Origin: Pseudomonadales bacterium
Lineage (GTDB): Bacteria; Pseudomonadota; Gammaproteobacteria; Pseudomonadales; Pseudohongiellaceae
Reading direction: 5' to 3'
Length of the DNA: 64,000 nt
Assembly: GCA_023257655.1 (NCBI GenBank)
Contig: JALRBQ010000029.1
Span: 45,714-109,713, forward strand
Each line of letters begins with the position of its first letter. Position 1 is the first letter of the stretch. The notes beneath the pieces are model-generated. The model saw only the letters and a program-made list of their open reading frames with translations, did no database searches and had not been told where the DNA came from. Of the stretch, positions 44,895 through 53,634 are shown in pieces. Position numbers and translations under genes: made by a program.

Positions 44895-47123
44895 TCAAAG
44901 TCGGTTTACGGGCGAGGGTCCGAACGACAGCCAGGTGCCCTGGAAGCTCGCACCGCTCGCATCACCCCGTGACCAGTCGCACACCCCGTCAGGAAATACC
45001 GACTGCAGTTCAAGGGTTTCTTCAGGAGTAAAAGTCACGGCGTAGTCGGCAGGATTCAGAGGGCGTCGCACGCAACTCACGATATTGTTGGCCAGTGGTG
45101 CGCCTGCGACCTGGCGCGGGGTTGAATAGGCCGGATACAGCGCGCCGCATTGACCGCCACCGGCATAGGTCTGGGTTTCGTCGATGCGCACGCGTTCGCG
45201 ACCGGCGTTGTCCCAACACGCGTCAGTCAGATCCACGGGTCGCGCATTAACAACCTTGCGCCCTGGCTCCGTGTCGCTGGTATCGGCCTGGATTGCCATT
45301 AACCAGGCATCCATCGCGCGAAACAACTCGCCGAGGTCTGGTTGCTCCTCAGTAAAGCCCCACTGTCCACCCACACGCATCACATGGTTGTCGGCGTGAC
45401 CATTCGCCAGTTGCAGCCTTTGCCGAGTCGAAAACTGGTGCACGATCATGTGGATGTCGCCGTCGACGGCGTGATCGGTATAGCTGCGGTAGTCGATAAC
45501 CGGAGTGTGCTCGAGTCCGCCGCCACCGTACAGGACGCGACCGGATTCGATAGCCTTGCGCGTCGCTTCGGGATCGGCCCGATGCCGTTCCGGAGAATGA
45601 TTCATGTCGCGGTCGAAACCACCGATGTCGCGATTGAGCTCGATAAACTGCTGCGGGGTGATGACTCCGTTATTCAACGCTAGCAGGCCGTATTGCACAC
45701 CGACATTGTCCAGTGGCCGCTGGGCAATGGCGCTATTGCCGATCGTGCCATACACGTTGACCGTATGGTCATACACGGTGGCACGCACGCCCTCGGGGTT
45801 GTCCTTGCTGTAGCGTTCGGATTCCAGGACTGGCAGGCTAACCTCACCACCCTGCTCTTCCGGCAGTGTGTCAAAGGCATAGAGGGGATCCAGGCGCGCG
45901 GCACCGCGACTCAGGTTGGGTAATGATCCCCAGGAGCCAAATCCCGCAATGGCTTGTTGTTGTACCCGGGTGAAGTCTTCGGGATTGACAGTCGTGAAGT
46001 AGTGTTGCAACAGGCGGGCATCGGCCAGGGTAAAGATGGTGGCCGAAGTGACGTCTGGAAAACTCGATGAGACGATGATGCCGTCGAAAATACCGGGGTA
46101 GTTATCTGCTGTCTGGTGAGACTGATAGGAACCTCCGGAAGCACCTGTAGCTATCGTGTAGACAGGCACGCCGTAGTGTTCTATGAAGCGTTCCTTCACC
46201 ATGATATGGGTTTCCGAGGCGAGCAGGTCATTGCAATTCTGGCCGAACACATTGAGTGTGGATGACACTACCGCGTAGCCCTGGGCGAACAGACCTTCAC
46301 GCATGACTCCACCGGTGCGATCACCTTGTTGGTACCAGCCGCCTCGACAGCCTCCGCCATGGGTATACACGAGTTTGCCATTCCAGCTGCGACTGCGAGT
46401 CCAGGGGTTTGGCATCGGTGTTGAAGGGTCGTGCAGCATGGCAATCTCATAGATAGCCCTATTCACGGAGCCCGTCTCCACACGCACGATATACGGAACC
46501 GGAGTCGCACCATTGACACTGATTTCAGCCAGATCGGTCGGGGCGACACCCTCGTCGGTCAGCGCCCAGGGTTTGAAGACTGCATCTGTCGATGACCAGT
46601 ACACGTAGTCGACGCGAGTCGCAACGGCACAATTGGCATCCAGTTCATGCCCAAGCTTCTCACCGTTGACCAGCGTGAATTCTGCGGTCTGGCAGTAGAA
46701 AGGAACTTCCTGGGGACCAGAGATGATCGGTCCAGATACCGGGTAATTGGTGAGCTGGATCGAGGCCGCATCACCGGCATTGCCGAGACGCGCCGTGAGC
46801 GTGCTCTCACCGAGTGGCAGCCCACTGAGCAGGGCCTGCTGGCGTTGCTGCGACACCGACTTGAATTCGCCAGTGACCTGAAGTCCATTCAATTCAATCT
46901 GCAGCTGGGCGGGATTGGCGCCCTCTGGCAAGGTGACTTCCACCAGCACATCACCACCGGTAATGAGCCAGGGCATCGTAGAGAGGGTTTGGACTGCGAG
47001 TTGGGTCGATTCAGCGGTGGGGAGCGCATCAAGGCTGGTTGTAACCGGTTCCTCGGTGGAGCAGGCGGCTAACAGTGCGCTTGCGAGCAGGGTGTAGCGC
47101 AGGGATCGTAAGTTGTTTGTCAT
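44895..47123 (-). CDS. DUF6351-family lipoprotein, tannase-like hydrolase
   Basis: This 742-aa protein starts with a lipoprotein signal ending LLAACS. An N-terminal beta domain (to about residue 130) precedes an alpha/beta hydrolase-like domain: WNGKLVYTHGGGCRGGWYQQG, a GYAVVSSTLNVFGQNCND strand, and the elbow ATGASGGSYQSHQ as candidate nucleophile. The C-terminal third has the IDYRSYTDHAVDGDIHMIVHQF stretch with candidate Asp/His. The plan resembles feruloyl esterase/tannase enzymes, so a secreted esterase of aromatic or polymer substrates is plausible but inferred. It is probably cotranscribed with the CapA-like gene downstream. Confidence 0.82.
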   Translation of the reverse strand: MTNNLRSLRYTLLASALLAACSTEEPVTTSLDALPTAESTQLAVQTLSTMPWLITGGDVLVEVTLPEGANPAQLQIELNGLQVTGEFKSVSQQRQQALLSGLPLGESTLTARLGNAGDAASIQLTNYPVSGPIISGPQEVPFYCQTAEFTLVNGEKLGHELDANCAVATRVDYVYWSSTDAVFKPWALTDEGVAPTDLAEISVNGATPVPYIVRVETGSVNRAIYEIAMLHDPSTPMPNPWTRSRSWNGKLVYTHGGGCRGGWYQQGDRTGGVMREGLFAQGYAVVSSTLNVFGQNCNDLLASETHIMVKERFIEHYGVPVYTIATGASGGSYQSHQTADNYPGIFDGIIVSSSFPDVTSATIFTLADARLLQHYFTTVNPEDFTRVQQQAIAGFGSWGSLPNLSRGAARLDPLYAFDTLPEEQGGEVSLPVLESERYSKDNPEGVRATVYDHTVNVYGTIGNSAIAQRPLDNVGVQYGLLALNNGVITPQQFIELNRDIGGFDRDMNHSPERHRADPEATRKAIESGRVLYGGGGLEHTPVIDYRSYTDHAVDGDIHMIVHQFSTRQRLQLANGHADNHVMRVGGQWGFTEEQPDLGELFRAMDAWLMAIQADTSDTEPGRKVVNARPVDLTDACWDNAGRERVRIDETQTYAGGGQCGALYPAYSTPRQVAGAPLANNIVSCVRRPLNPADYAVTFTPEETLELQSVFPDGVCDWSRGDASGASFQGTWLSFGPSPVNRL

Positions 47124-47451
47124 TATTGTTCTCCACTTTCTTGATCTCGACTACCTTGACCTCGACTACCTTGACCTTGACTAGATTGATCTCGACTAGC
47201 TGGTTCTTTATTGCCTGGTTTGATTCCACTTCATGCTCTACTGCGAAGGCCACCGCATTGTCTCCAGGCGGCACCATGCCCACAGCCATTTTGCGGACTG
47301 GGGAGCGCAAAGTAAAGACTGCCCGCGACCGCACGCCCGGTCCTGAATAGGCCAACCTGCAATTAGTCTGCTTTACCATTTCCCACCTCACGTGCATGCT
47401 TGCTAGAATTGAGTCTCTGTAAATGGACCCTGCGGTGAAGTGGTTAAACCT
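47124..47451. other. 328-bp intergenic region between DUF6351 and YkgJ genes
   Basis: It must hold divergent promoters for the lipoprotein (left) and the YkgJ gene (right). The left end carries a 15-bp tandem repeat. A minus-strand open frame spans the gap but runs into both neighbours, has no family features and is not called. No other structure is seen. Confidence 0.5.
47140..47199. repeat. 15-bp tandem repeat, four copies
   Basis: Four adjoining copies of CTTGATCTCGACTAC occur at 47140-47154, 47155-47169, 47170-47184 and 47185-47199, with one to four changes each. They lie 17 bp upstream of the DUF6351 start codon, in its leader. Confidence 0.88.
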
Positions 47452-47886
47452 ATGAATGCGAAGGATGCGATCAAGCTGCAAGATGTGACTGCAGCGGGAG
47501 CAATCAAGATCGACAAAAAGTGCAACAAATGTACGCAAAAGATTTGTTGCAATTCGATTAACCAGAAAATCCCAACACCGAAAACCAGAGAAGACTTCGA
47601 CAATCTGTTGTGGCAGGTGTCACATGAGAATATCAATATCTTCAAGGATGCCGATGGCTGGTTCCTGCATATCGGCACCCGCTGCACGCATCTCGCGCCT
47701 GACGGTGCCTGCAATATCTATGACCAGCGCCCCTGGGTCTGTCGAGATTACAAAAATGACTTCTGCGAATTTGACGAATCCATTGCCGAAGCCAGTCAGC
47801 TGTTCTTTTCTACGTATGAACAACTCGAGAAATACTGCCGCAAGCGCTTCAAAAAATGGAAGAAGCGCTTCGAACTCTTCGTCTAA
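47452..47886 (+). CDS. YkgJ-family cysteine-cluster protein
   Basis: The start is taken at ATG 47452 (144 aa); an in-frame GTG at 47440 is possible. The Cys pattern CNKCTQKICC followed by CTHLAPDGACNIYDQRPWVCRDY and FCEFD is that of the YkgJ (Fe/Zn cluster) family. The C-terminus is strongly basic (CRKRFKKWKKRF). It probably binds a metal or an Fe-S cluster in the cytoplasm; function is not established. The next gene starts inside its 3-prime end. Confidence 0.88.
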   Translation: MNAKDAIKLQDVTAAGAIKIDKKCNKCTQKICCNSINQKIPTPKTREDFDNLLWQVSHENINIFKDADGWFLHIGTRCTHLAPDGACNIYDQRPWVCRDYKNDFCEFDESIAEASQLFFSTYEQLEKYCRKRFKKWKKRFELFV

Positions 47887-48520
47887 GCCGGCCGTTCTCA
47901 GCCTGCTTCTGCCCTGGATTGCAGGTGGTCTGCTGTTGACGCCCTTGTCAGTGGCCGCTCAGGAAGAGGACATTCAGGCCCGCATCGACAGCACACTGCA
48001 ATTACTGGCCCGGCTGGATGAACTGGCCGGACAGTGCCTGGAGGCGAAAGACGCGACGGCCTCGGACACTTCTCCCTGCGCGCAGTTTCTTGCCGCCGTC
48101 GATGGTGAAATCGTCGCCACCTACCTGCAACAATGCACCGACTTGCGCGCCTGGCGCGATGCTTTTGTCTCTGCCCAATTCAATTCCTCCGCCCCTCCGG
48201 CAGACAGCGCCCTGCAGATGCAGCATCTGGTTGGGGTGGAATATGTGTGTGGGGAGAATGCGTTGAAACAACGCACACAGTATGTCGCGCTTGCGTTTGC
48301 ACACACCCAGGAAGCCGGACCGGAAGGGACGACCGCATCGACCGAACTGAATCGCCGACTTGCGGAACTGGAATTTGACAGCCGGATTGATGCCGAACGG
48401 AGGGCACTGCAGGACTCGGTGGAAGCCCTGCAGCGCCGGCGCGCCATGGAAACGGCCCGACAGATGCAACAGCTCGAGAATGAATTGATTCGGCAGCAGA
48501 TCACTCCGCCGCCACAGTGA
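47816..48520 (+). CDS. Secreted Cys-containing protein of unknown family
   Basis: The ATG at 47816 lies 71 bp inside the YkgJ gene in another frame. It gives a long polar N-region followed by a hydrophobic core and AQEED (VLSLLLPWIAGGLLLTPLSVAAQ), a plausible Sec signal. The 234-aa product has four mature Cys (GQCLEA, SPCAQF, QQCTD, YVCGE) and a long charged C-terminal helix rich in Arg, Glu and Gln, likely a coiled coil. The true start could be a non-ATG codon closer to the signal. Family unknown. Confidence 0.65.
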   Translation: MNNSRNTAASASKNGRSASNSSSKPAVLSLLLPWIAGGLLLTPLSVAAQEEDIQARIDSTLQLLARLDELAGQCLEAKDATASDTSPCAQFLAAVDGEIVATYLQQCTDLRAWRDAFVSAQFNSSAPPADSALQMQHLVGVEYVCGENALKQRTQYVALAFAHTQEAGPEGTTASTELNRRLAELEFDSRIDAERRALQDSVEALQRRRAMETARQMQQLENELIRQQITPPPQ

Positions 48521-48530
48521 GCGTGAGGCG

Positions 48531-49703
48531 CTAATAGAGAATCAGGAAATTGCCGTCAGGCAGGTTGGCGACCGCCGGAAAACTGAAATCCGGAATTTCG
48601 ATCGTCTCATCAAATCCCGTATCGAGTACATTGCCCGCGGCATCAAACAGGCGCAGATCCATGCGACCACCCCGGTTATAGCTGATGCCTTCACCCCAGA
48701 CGACCAGGCGTTCACCCTCGCTATTAATGGCTACCGCCGGGTTCTTCTGCCGGGTCTTCGATTCCGGCTTTGCCACCACGACAGGAATCGATTCCGCCGC
48801 GAGGCGCAGTTGCACGATGCGCGACTCCGTTTCGAAGACGAACCAGCGATCGCCATTGGCGGCGATGGCAACATCATTCGTGCTCAAGGGACAGGAAGTC
48901 AGTTCCCATTCCTGCAGCGCGTTTACCGGTCCGTAGGACGCACCGGTAATCGCCGTATCCTGGGTGAGGAGAGTCAATAACTGCGTGTGACGCCCGGTAC
49001 CATTGATCGCCGAGCGATAGCCAATGAAGAGCGACTGGTCTTCAAGATATTCGGTAGCGAGGGAACAACAGGCGCAAGCACCCAATGCAGGATCACCACT
49101 CATCAGCTCAGGGCCGAAGCTGGCACCGTTATCGGCAGACAGGCGCACAAAGACGGTACGCTCATGCTCCAGACTGAGATCGCCCGCACCCCAGACGATG
49201 GCTACCTTATCACCTTGTGCGGCGATCTCGGCTCCCGCATCCACCCCTTCCATGTGGGCGGTCACCATGGATTGCTGGGGCTCGAACTGACTGCGCGCGG
49301 CATCGGAGCGGGCGTAATAGAACTTGTTTTCACGGGATGGATACCAGATGACGTGCACACGACCGGATCCATCCACGGCCATGCCTGCGCGGGCGATGGC
49401 AAATGTTTGCAAGGGAAAGGCCGTACTGGATACCTTCACCGGCGATCCGAAGCGTTGTTCTGACGGCAGATATTGCCGGTAATAGAGATTGCCCTCACGC
49501 GCACTAGGTTGGTTCAGACGCTTGCGGAAATACAACAGATGCACGTTGCCGTCTTCGGTAACCAGCAGACGCGGTTGCAAGCCGCCGTCCGGAGTAGGCT
49601 GGACGACAATGGCGGCACCGGCGACAGAGGGCAGTACTGCACCCAGCAGCAGGACTGCCAACAGCAAGGTGAATCGACGTAAGATGTGCGTAATCAGCAA
49701 CAT
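48531..49703 (-). CDS. Secreted sialidase-like beta-propeller protein
   Basis: The start at ATG 49703 gives a Sec signal (LLLAVLLLGAVLPSVAGA); longer in-frame starts lie in unlikely sequence. The product is 390 aa. Repeated blade-like strands and an Asp-box (LSADNGASFGPE, S-x-D-x-G-x-x-F) are typical of BNR/sialidase propellers, as is the RENKFYYARSD blade. A CACC cluster may form disulfides or bind metal. The catalytic Arg triad of true sialidases cannot be placed, so it may be a binding or structural propeller. Confidence 0.7.
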   Translation of the reverse strand: MLLITHILRRFTLLLAVLLLGAVLPSVAGAAIVVQPTPDGGLQPRLLVTEDGNVHLLYFRKRLNQPSAREGNLYYRQYLPSEQRFGSPVKVSSTAFPLQTFAIARAGMAVDGSGRVHVIWYPSRENKFYYARSDAARSQFEPQQSMVTAHMEGVDAGAEIAAQGDKVAIVWGAGDLSLEHERTVFVRLSADNGASFGPELMSGDPALGACACCSLATEYLEDQSLFIGYRSAINGTGRHTQLLTLLTQDTAITGASYGPVNALQEWELTSCPLSTNDVAIAANGDRWFVFETESRIVQLRLAAESIPVVVAKPESKTRQKNPAVAINSEGERLVVWGEGISYNRGGRMDLRLFDAAGNVLDTGFDETIEIPDFSFPAVANLPDGNFLILY

Positions 49704-49922
49704 GCCGCCATCATACCCCAAGCGTCCAGCAATTGCAGAAGTAGAATAATGGCAGAAAATAGTGCAGACTTTACGCGCTCTGACAGGAAGCGCGCACCGC
49801 GTCAGTTTCCGTCCGGCACACATCGTCACCGGGCTCCATACACCGAGTCTGCCCAACTCACGCAGCCTGTCGCCGCAATGACTCGTGCTGGCGCAGGCCA
49901 CGAACACTCGCAGGACATCGCC

Positions 49923-50429
49923 ATGAACCGAATTACACGCCATTCTGTCGCACTGCTGCTAAGCCTGGGTGCCAGCCTGTTTTTGACAGCCTGTTCCAGC
50001 CCCGAAGACGGAAGCGACAGCGACGCGGTTGCTGCTTTCAATACAACCCTCGATGTCAAACAAGTCATGGCCTATGTGCTGGACCCCGCTGCTGACATCC
50101 TGTGGGCATCGGGAGGCTGGGTAATGGATGCCTCTGGCTACGAAGAGCTCTATCCGACCACTGACGAAGGCTGGGACTATGTGCACGCCGATGCTGCGGT
50201 AGTAGTGGAAGCCGGCAACATGCTGGCCCTGCCTGGCCGCGCCGTCGACAACGATGCCTGGATGGTCTACTCCAAGGGCCTCAGCGATGTCGGACTGCAG
50301 GCGATGGAAGCCGCCGCAGCTCGTGACAAGGAAGCCTTCTTCCAGGCAGGCGCCCAGCTTTACAGCGTGTGCACTGCCTGTCATCAGGCGTACAACCCCG
50401 ATATCCTTTCCAAGTTCCAGAACGACTAG
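49923..50429 (+). CDS. Cytochrome c lipoprotein
   Basis: The start at ATG 49923 opens with a lipoprotein signal ending FLTACS (lipid Cys24); product 168 aa. A single haem c site CTACH (Cys150, Cys153, His154) lies near the C-terminus. That position after a helical bundle resembles the cytochrome c-prime/c556 fold. It is the first gene of a three-gene unit with the HupE-like protein (12 bp later) and an anchored periplasmic protein. Electron partner unknown. Confidence 0.83.
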   Translation: MNRITRHSVALLLSLGASLFLTACSSPEDGSDSDAVAAFNTTLDVKQVMAYVLDPAADILWASGGWVMDASGYEELYPTTDEGWDYVHADAAVVVEAGNMLALPGRAVDNDAWMVYSKGLSDVGLQAMEAAAARDKEAFFQAGAQLYSVCTACHQAYNPDILSKFQND

Positions 50430-50441
50430 ACCGGGCATCGG

Positions 50442-51149
50442 ATGCAGCAATCAGCCCTTCACAAAATCCTGTTCACGCTGTCGCTGATTGCTGCCCTGGT
50501 CTTTCCAGGTCTCGCCTTCGCACACAGTATCGCTGGCGGGGACGCGAGTTTCGTCGAAGCCTCCAATGGTCCGGCCATCTTCCCCTTTATGTATCTCGGC
50601 GCCAAGCACATGGTTACGGGCTATGACCATCTGCTGTTCCTCGTGGGAGTTATCTTCTTTCTCTACCGACCACGCCACGTCGTACAATACGTCACACTGT
50701 TTGCAATTGGCCACAGCATAACGCTCCTCATAGGTGTGCTGGCCAATGTGCAGGTGAATGCCTATTTCATCGATGCGATTATCGGCTTGTCTATCGTCTA
50801 CAAAGCGCTCGAGAACATGGACGGTTTCAAACGCTTGCTCGGCTTCGAGCCGAATACCCGGGTCGCTGTGTTTGTATTCGGCCTGTTCCATGGACTGGGT
50901 CTGGCGACCAAACTACAGGAATTCAATCTGTCCCCTAACGGACTGGTGATCAACATCATCAGTTTCAATGTCGGCGTGGAGATCGGGCAAGTGCTTGCCC
51001 TGTCGGCTGTCTTCATCCTGTTAAGCGTGTGGCGCACCCGCGACAGCTTCCTGCGCAACGCGTTCGTCACGAACACAGCACTCATGACCGGCGGCTTCCT
51101 GCTCGCCGGCTTTCAATTAAGCGCCCTGTTTCTGCAGAGCCCCTACTAG
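50442..51149 (+). CDS. HupE/UreJ-like membrane protein
   Basis: This 235-aa protein has a Sec-like N-terminus ending AFAHS and about six helices. The conserved His motifs are GYDHLLFLVG, FAIGHSITL and FGLFHGLGLATKL, and an acidic one is FNVGVEIGQV. HupE and UreJ relatives are linked to nickel, cobalt or copper supply. There is no hydrogenase or urease gene here, so a role with the adjacent cytochrome, for example metal or copper handling, is an inference. Confidence 0.87.
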   Translation: MQQSALHKILFTLSLIAALVFPGLAFAHSIAGGDASFVEASNGPAIFPFMYLGAKHMVTGYDHLLFLVGVIFFLYRPRHVVQYVTLFAIGHSITLLIGVLANVQVNAYFIDAIIGLSIVYKALENMDGFKRLLGFEPNTRVAVFVFGLFHGLGLATKLQEFNLSPNGLVINIISFNVGVEIGQVLALSAVFILLSVWRTRDSFLRNAFVTNTALMTGGFLLAGFQLSALFLQSPY

Positions 51150-51168
51150 TCAGTTTCGGAGTCAGCCC

Positions 51169-51735
51169 GTGCCCCAAGTCGATACCGGCAACGCCCCTTC
51201 TCCCCGCACGATCATCATCGCTTCAGTCATCGCATTCGTCGTGGCGATGCTGGTGCTCTTCACCGCGATTCTGCCCGCCGAGTTTGGCAAGGATCCGCTC
51301 GGTACCGGCGGCCTGCTGGGACTGACCGCGCTGTCGAGAGGTGAGAATCCGGTGGAAGACCAACCGGTCGCACACAAGTCCGATGTCGTGGAATTCGTTC
51401 TCGATCCGTTTCAGTCCGTGGAATACAAGTACCTGATGGATTTGGACACCTCGATGGTGTTCAGTTGGGTCGCGAGCAACGAGGTCTACTATGACATGCA
51501 CGCCGAACCTGCCGGCCTCGGACCGGAAGCCGCTGTAAGTTATGAGAGCGGCACGGCGGAGCAGCAGATGGGAGCCTTCCACGCACCTTTCACCGGCATA
51601 CACGGTTGGTTCTGGGAGAATCGCGGTAGTCGCACCGTGGAGATACGGCTGTACTCTTCCGGTTTCTATGTGGACGCCACCGTGTTCCAGGACGGCGGCA
51701 GCTACGAGCGCGAGATCGCCTCGATTACCGACTGA
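51169..51735 (+). CDS. Membrane-anchored periplasmic protein of the cytochrome/HupE unit
   Basis: The start is GTG 51169 after GGAG; product 188 aa. One N-terminal helix (TIIIASVIAFVVAMLVLFTAIL) anchors a beta-rich domain (VVEFVLDPFQSVEYKYLMD, MVFSWVASNEVYYDMHAEP, GIHGWFWENRGSRTVEIRLY). The His/Met/Asp-bearing strands could bind metal, but no family is recognised. It follows the HupE-like gene by 19 bp, completing the three-gene unit. Confidence 0.75.
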   Translation: MPQVDTGNAPSPRTIIIASVIAFVVAMLVLFTAILPAEFGKDPLGTGGLLGLTALSRGENPVEDQPVAHKSDVVEFVLDPFQSVEYKYLMDLDTSMVFSWVASNEVYYDMHAEPAGLGPEAAVSYESGTAEQQMGAFHAPFTGIHGWFWENRGSRTVEIRLYSSGFYVDATVFQDGGSYEREIASITD

Positions 51736-51809
51736 TCCGCGCCAGCCTCAGCTCGCCCAATCGCACGTTTCCCCGCATTTCCACCGCTTTGTTAACGACA
51801 GGCGTAAAA

Positions 51810-51838
51810 AAACCCGACCACCTGAGATGATCGGGTTT
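51810..51838 (-). terminator. Rho-independent terminator of the DUF6152 gene
   Basis: The 8-bp stem AAACCCGA/TCGGGTTT with a 13-nt loop is followed on the minus strand by a seven-T run, just past the DUF6152 stop. Confidence 0.85.
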
Positions 51839-51858
51839 CTTGTTCTAACGAACAGTGA

Positions 51859-52308
51859 CTACTGTTCGGTTTCGTCAGCACCGTCGCGTGGCGCGCCTGT
51901 ACCGGAAGAACCCATGAACAGCTTGCGGCCATCCGGGAAGGTAATGTCACGGCCATTGGCACGACAGGTCGGCGCACACAGACGGTCTTTGCTCTGGTAG
52001 CCGGTTACGATGATTTCGGTGCCGATCACGAGTGAGTTGCGGTTGATGCCGCGACGCAGCAAGGTGTTCGGTGTACCGCCTTCAACCATCCACGGACCCT
52101 GGTCACGAGTGGATTCAGGGTCGGTATTGTCGAGGTGGATCCAGGTATGCGGATTGATCCACTCAACGCGGGTAATCGGGCCGCCCAGACGCACCGGCAG
52201 ATTGGCGTCAAACTCTGCTGAGAACGCGTGATGCGCCTCGGCTGCGGGCTTGATCGCAACCACACCGATAGCGGTTACAGCTGCTAATGCCAGTAATTTA
52301 GTCTTCAT
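51859..52308 (-). CDS. Secreted DUF6152-family protein
   Basis: The ATG at 52308 is preferred (GGGGTG upstream); product 149 aa with a Sec signal ending AAEAHH. The mature protein begins HHAFSAEFD and contains RVEWINPHTWIHL, both typical of DUF6152. Two Cys (LCAPTC) may form a disulfide. The family is widespread in environmental bacteria with unknown function, often near the PRTxSGKPD secreted proteins, one of which is the next gene upstream. Confidence 0.85.
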   Translation of the reverse strand: MKTKLLALAAVTAIGVVAIKPAAEAHHAFSAEFDANLPVRLGGPITRVEWINPHTWIHLDNTDPESTRDQGPWMVEGGTPNTLLRRGINRNSLVIGTEIIVTGYQSKDRLCAPTCRANGRDITFPDGRKLFMGSSGTGAPRDGADETEQ

Positions 52309-52430
52309 AATTGTCACCCCATCTAATAACTTGTGTGTTTTGAGCGTTTGGAAACTGAAAACTGGCGCTTCGCATGCTGCTCAAATCACTACAAGATTCG
52401 GTTAGCGATCAGTTCTCGCGCATTTTATAC

Positions 52431-52478
52431 AAGGGCTCGCCTGATTTCCAAGCAAATGCGTCAAACCGAGCCCTTTTT
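52431..52478. terminator. Long-loop hairpin, probable terminator after the gene at 52491
   Basis: The arms AAGGGCTCG (52431-52439) and CGAGCCCTT (52467-52475) pair over 27 nt, followed by TTT on the plus strand. On the minus strand it lies just past the stop of the upstream lipoprotein gene, although its T run there is weak. Confidence 0.45.
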
Positions 52479-52490
52479 GTCTCTATCGGC

Positions 52491-53381
52491 CTAGAATCCC
52501 AGTTCTGATTCGCGACCCTTGCGGTACTTGCCGTACATCAATTCTTCCACAAATTCGACGCACTTGAATTGAGGCAGCTCATAGCCTTCCTCGAGGCGGC
52601 GATAAATAGGCATCTTGATCGTCCAGGGACGCTCAAAAATCTCGGGATCTTCCATGGTGGCTTCATACTCGATCACGTTTTCACTGACCAGCGTGTAACG
52701 CTCGGTCACTTTCAACTGATAGGTGTGGTAATTACCGGCACGATCGAACCAGGTGCGGTCATCCAGGCCGGTGACTTCTACCACCCAGGTATCGCCATCC
52801 CAATAGCCATAAGACTGGCCCATCCAGGAATCCAGTGGTGCGGGACCCGGATCTTCGAGGAACACGTTACGCACCGCACCCGCGAAGGAGTAAGCGATGA
52901 AGAACGCGCTTTCGCTCTGGAAGATCTGGAACGGATGGGGAATGTAAGTAGCTCGCGGAACGCCAGGCATGTAGCACTTGATTTCCGGATCATTTTCCAG
53001 CCAGTTGGCCGCGTTGGCGTCACGCTGGGCCAGGGCAGCTGGTTTGTAGGGGATCGTACCGCCTTCCACTACACCAAAGCTGGCGGGGACGGAACCAACG
53101 GCACCCATCGCCACCACTTGGGGCGCAGGAACCGGGACGAAATCGCCAGGCACAAGCTGGTAAGCGGCTTTCGGTGGTGCGGGCTCCAGGTTGTCGTTCG
53201 CATTCATCAGAACCTGCCAGATGCCATTGAAGTCCGGCTTGCCACTGGGAGTGCGAGGAATACCACCCCCGCTGGACTCGGCGGCGCTGGCGACTTGAGT
53301 TGATTGCGACACGGTCGTGTCACTGGGTGAACACCCTGCGATCAGCACGGCGAATACGACGAGAAGCCCTTGAATCTTCAT
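52491..53381 (-). CDS. Lipoprotein of the PRTxSGKPD(L/F)xGxW family, function unknown
   Basis: This 296-aa protein has a lipoprotein signal ending LIAGCS and a low-complexity Ser/Thr linker, then IPRTPSGKPDFNGIWQ. Later strands include CYMPGVPRATYIPHPFQI, FLEDPGPAPLDSWMGQSYGYWDGDTWVVEVTGL and WTIKMPIYRRLE. The WDGDTWVVEV segment matches WEGDTLVVET of the protein at 41278, so the two are distant paralogues; this one is lipid-anchored. It lies upstream of the DUF6152 gene, possibly in one unit. Its AT-rich upstream gap likely holds the promoter. Confidence 0.75.
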   Translation of the reverse strand: MKIQGLLVVFAVLIAGCSPSDTTVSQSTQVASAAESSGGGIPRTPSGKPDFNGIWQVLMNANDNLEPAPPKAAYQLVPGDFVPVPAPQVVAMGAVGSVPASFGVVEGGTIPYKPAALAQRDANAANWLENDPEIKCYMPGVPRATYIPHPFQIFQSESAFFIAYSFAGAVRNVFLEDPGPAPLDSWMGQSYGYWDGDTWVVEVTGLDDRTWFDRAGNYHTYQLKVTERYTLVSENVIEYEATMEDPEIFERPWTIKMPIYRRLEEGYELPQFKCVEFVEELMYGKYRKGRESELGF

Positions 53382-53634
53382 AATTCTACCTTTTTGCTTT
53401 AATTAGAATTTCTCTCCCTGCGGGAGCCACGATATAACCATCAAGGTGTGGGAGTGTCAAGCCAAAAGCGCCTGAATACCTAGGCTCCGGGGGGTTTTGA
53501 CCCTTCCTTCCAGCGACCTCGCCAACGGGGTATTTCGTCACAGAAATGCATTCAGAGCGTTGCAGCAGAGAAGCAGGTCAACTACTCTCAGTGCAGCCCA
53601 AATTGACTCTCGAAGCCCCCCGGAGACCAGCATC

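Noticed and set aside
47029..47538. 169-aa minus-strand open frame across the 15-bp repeats
   Set aside because: It overlaps the start of two supported genes, and its middle is only the translated repeat.
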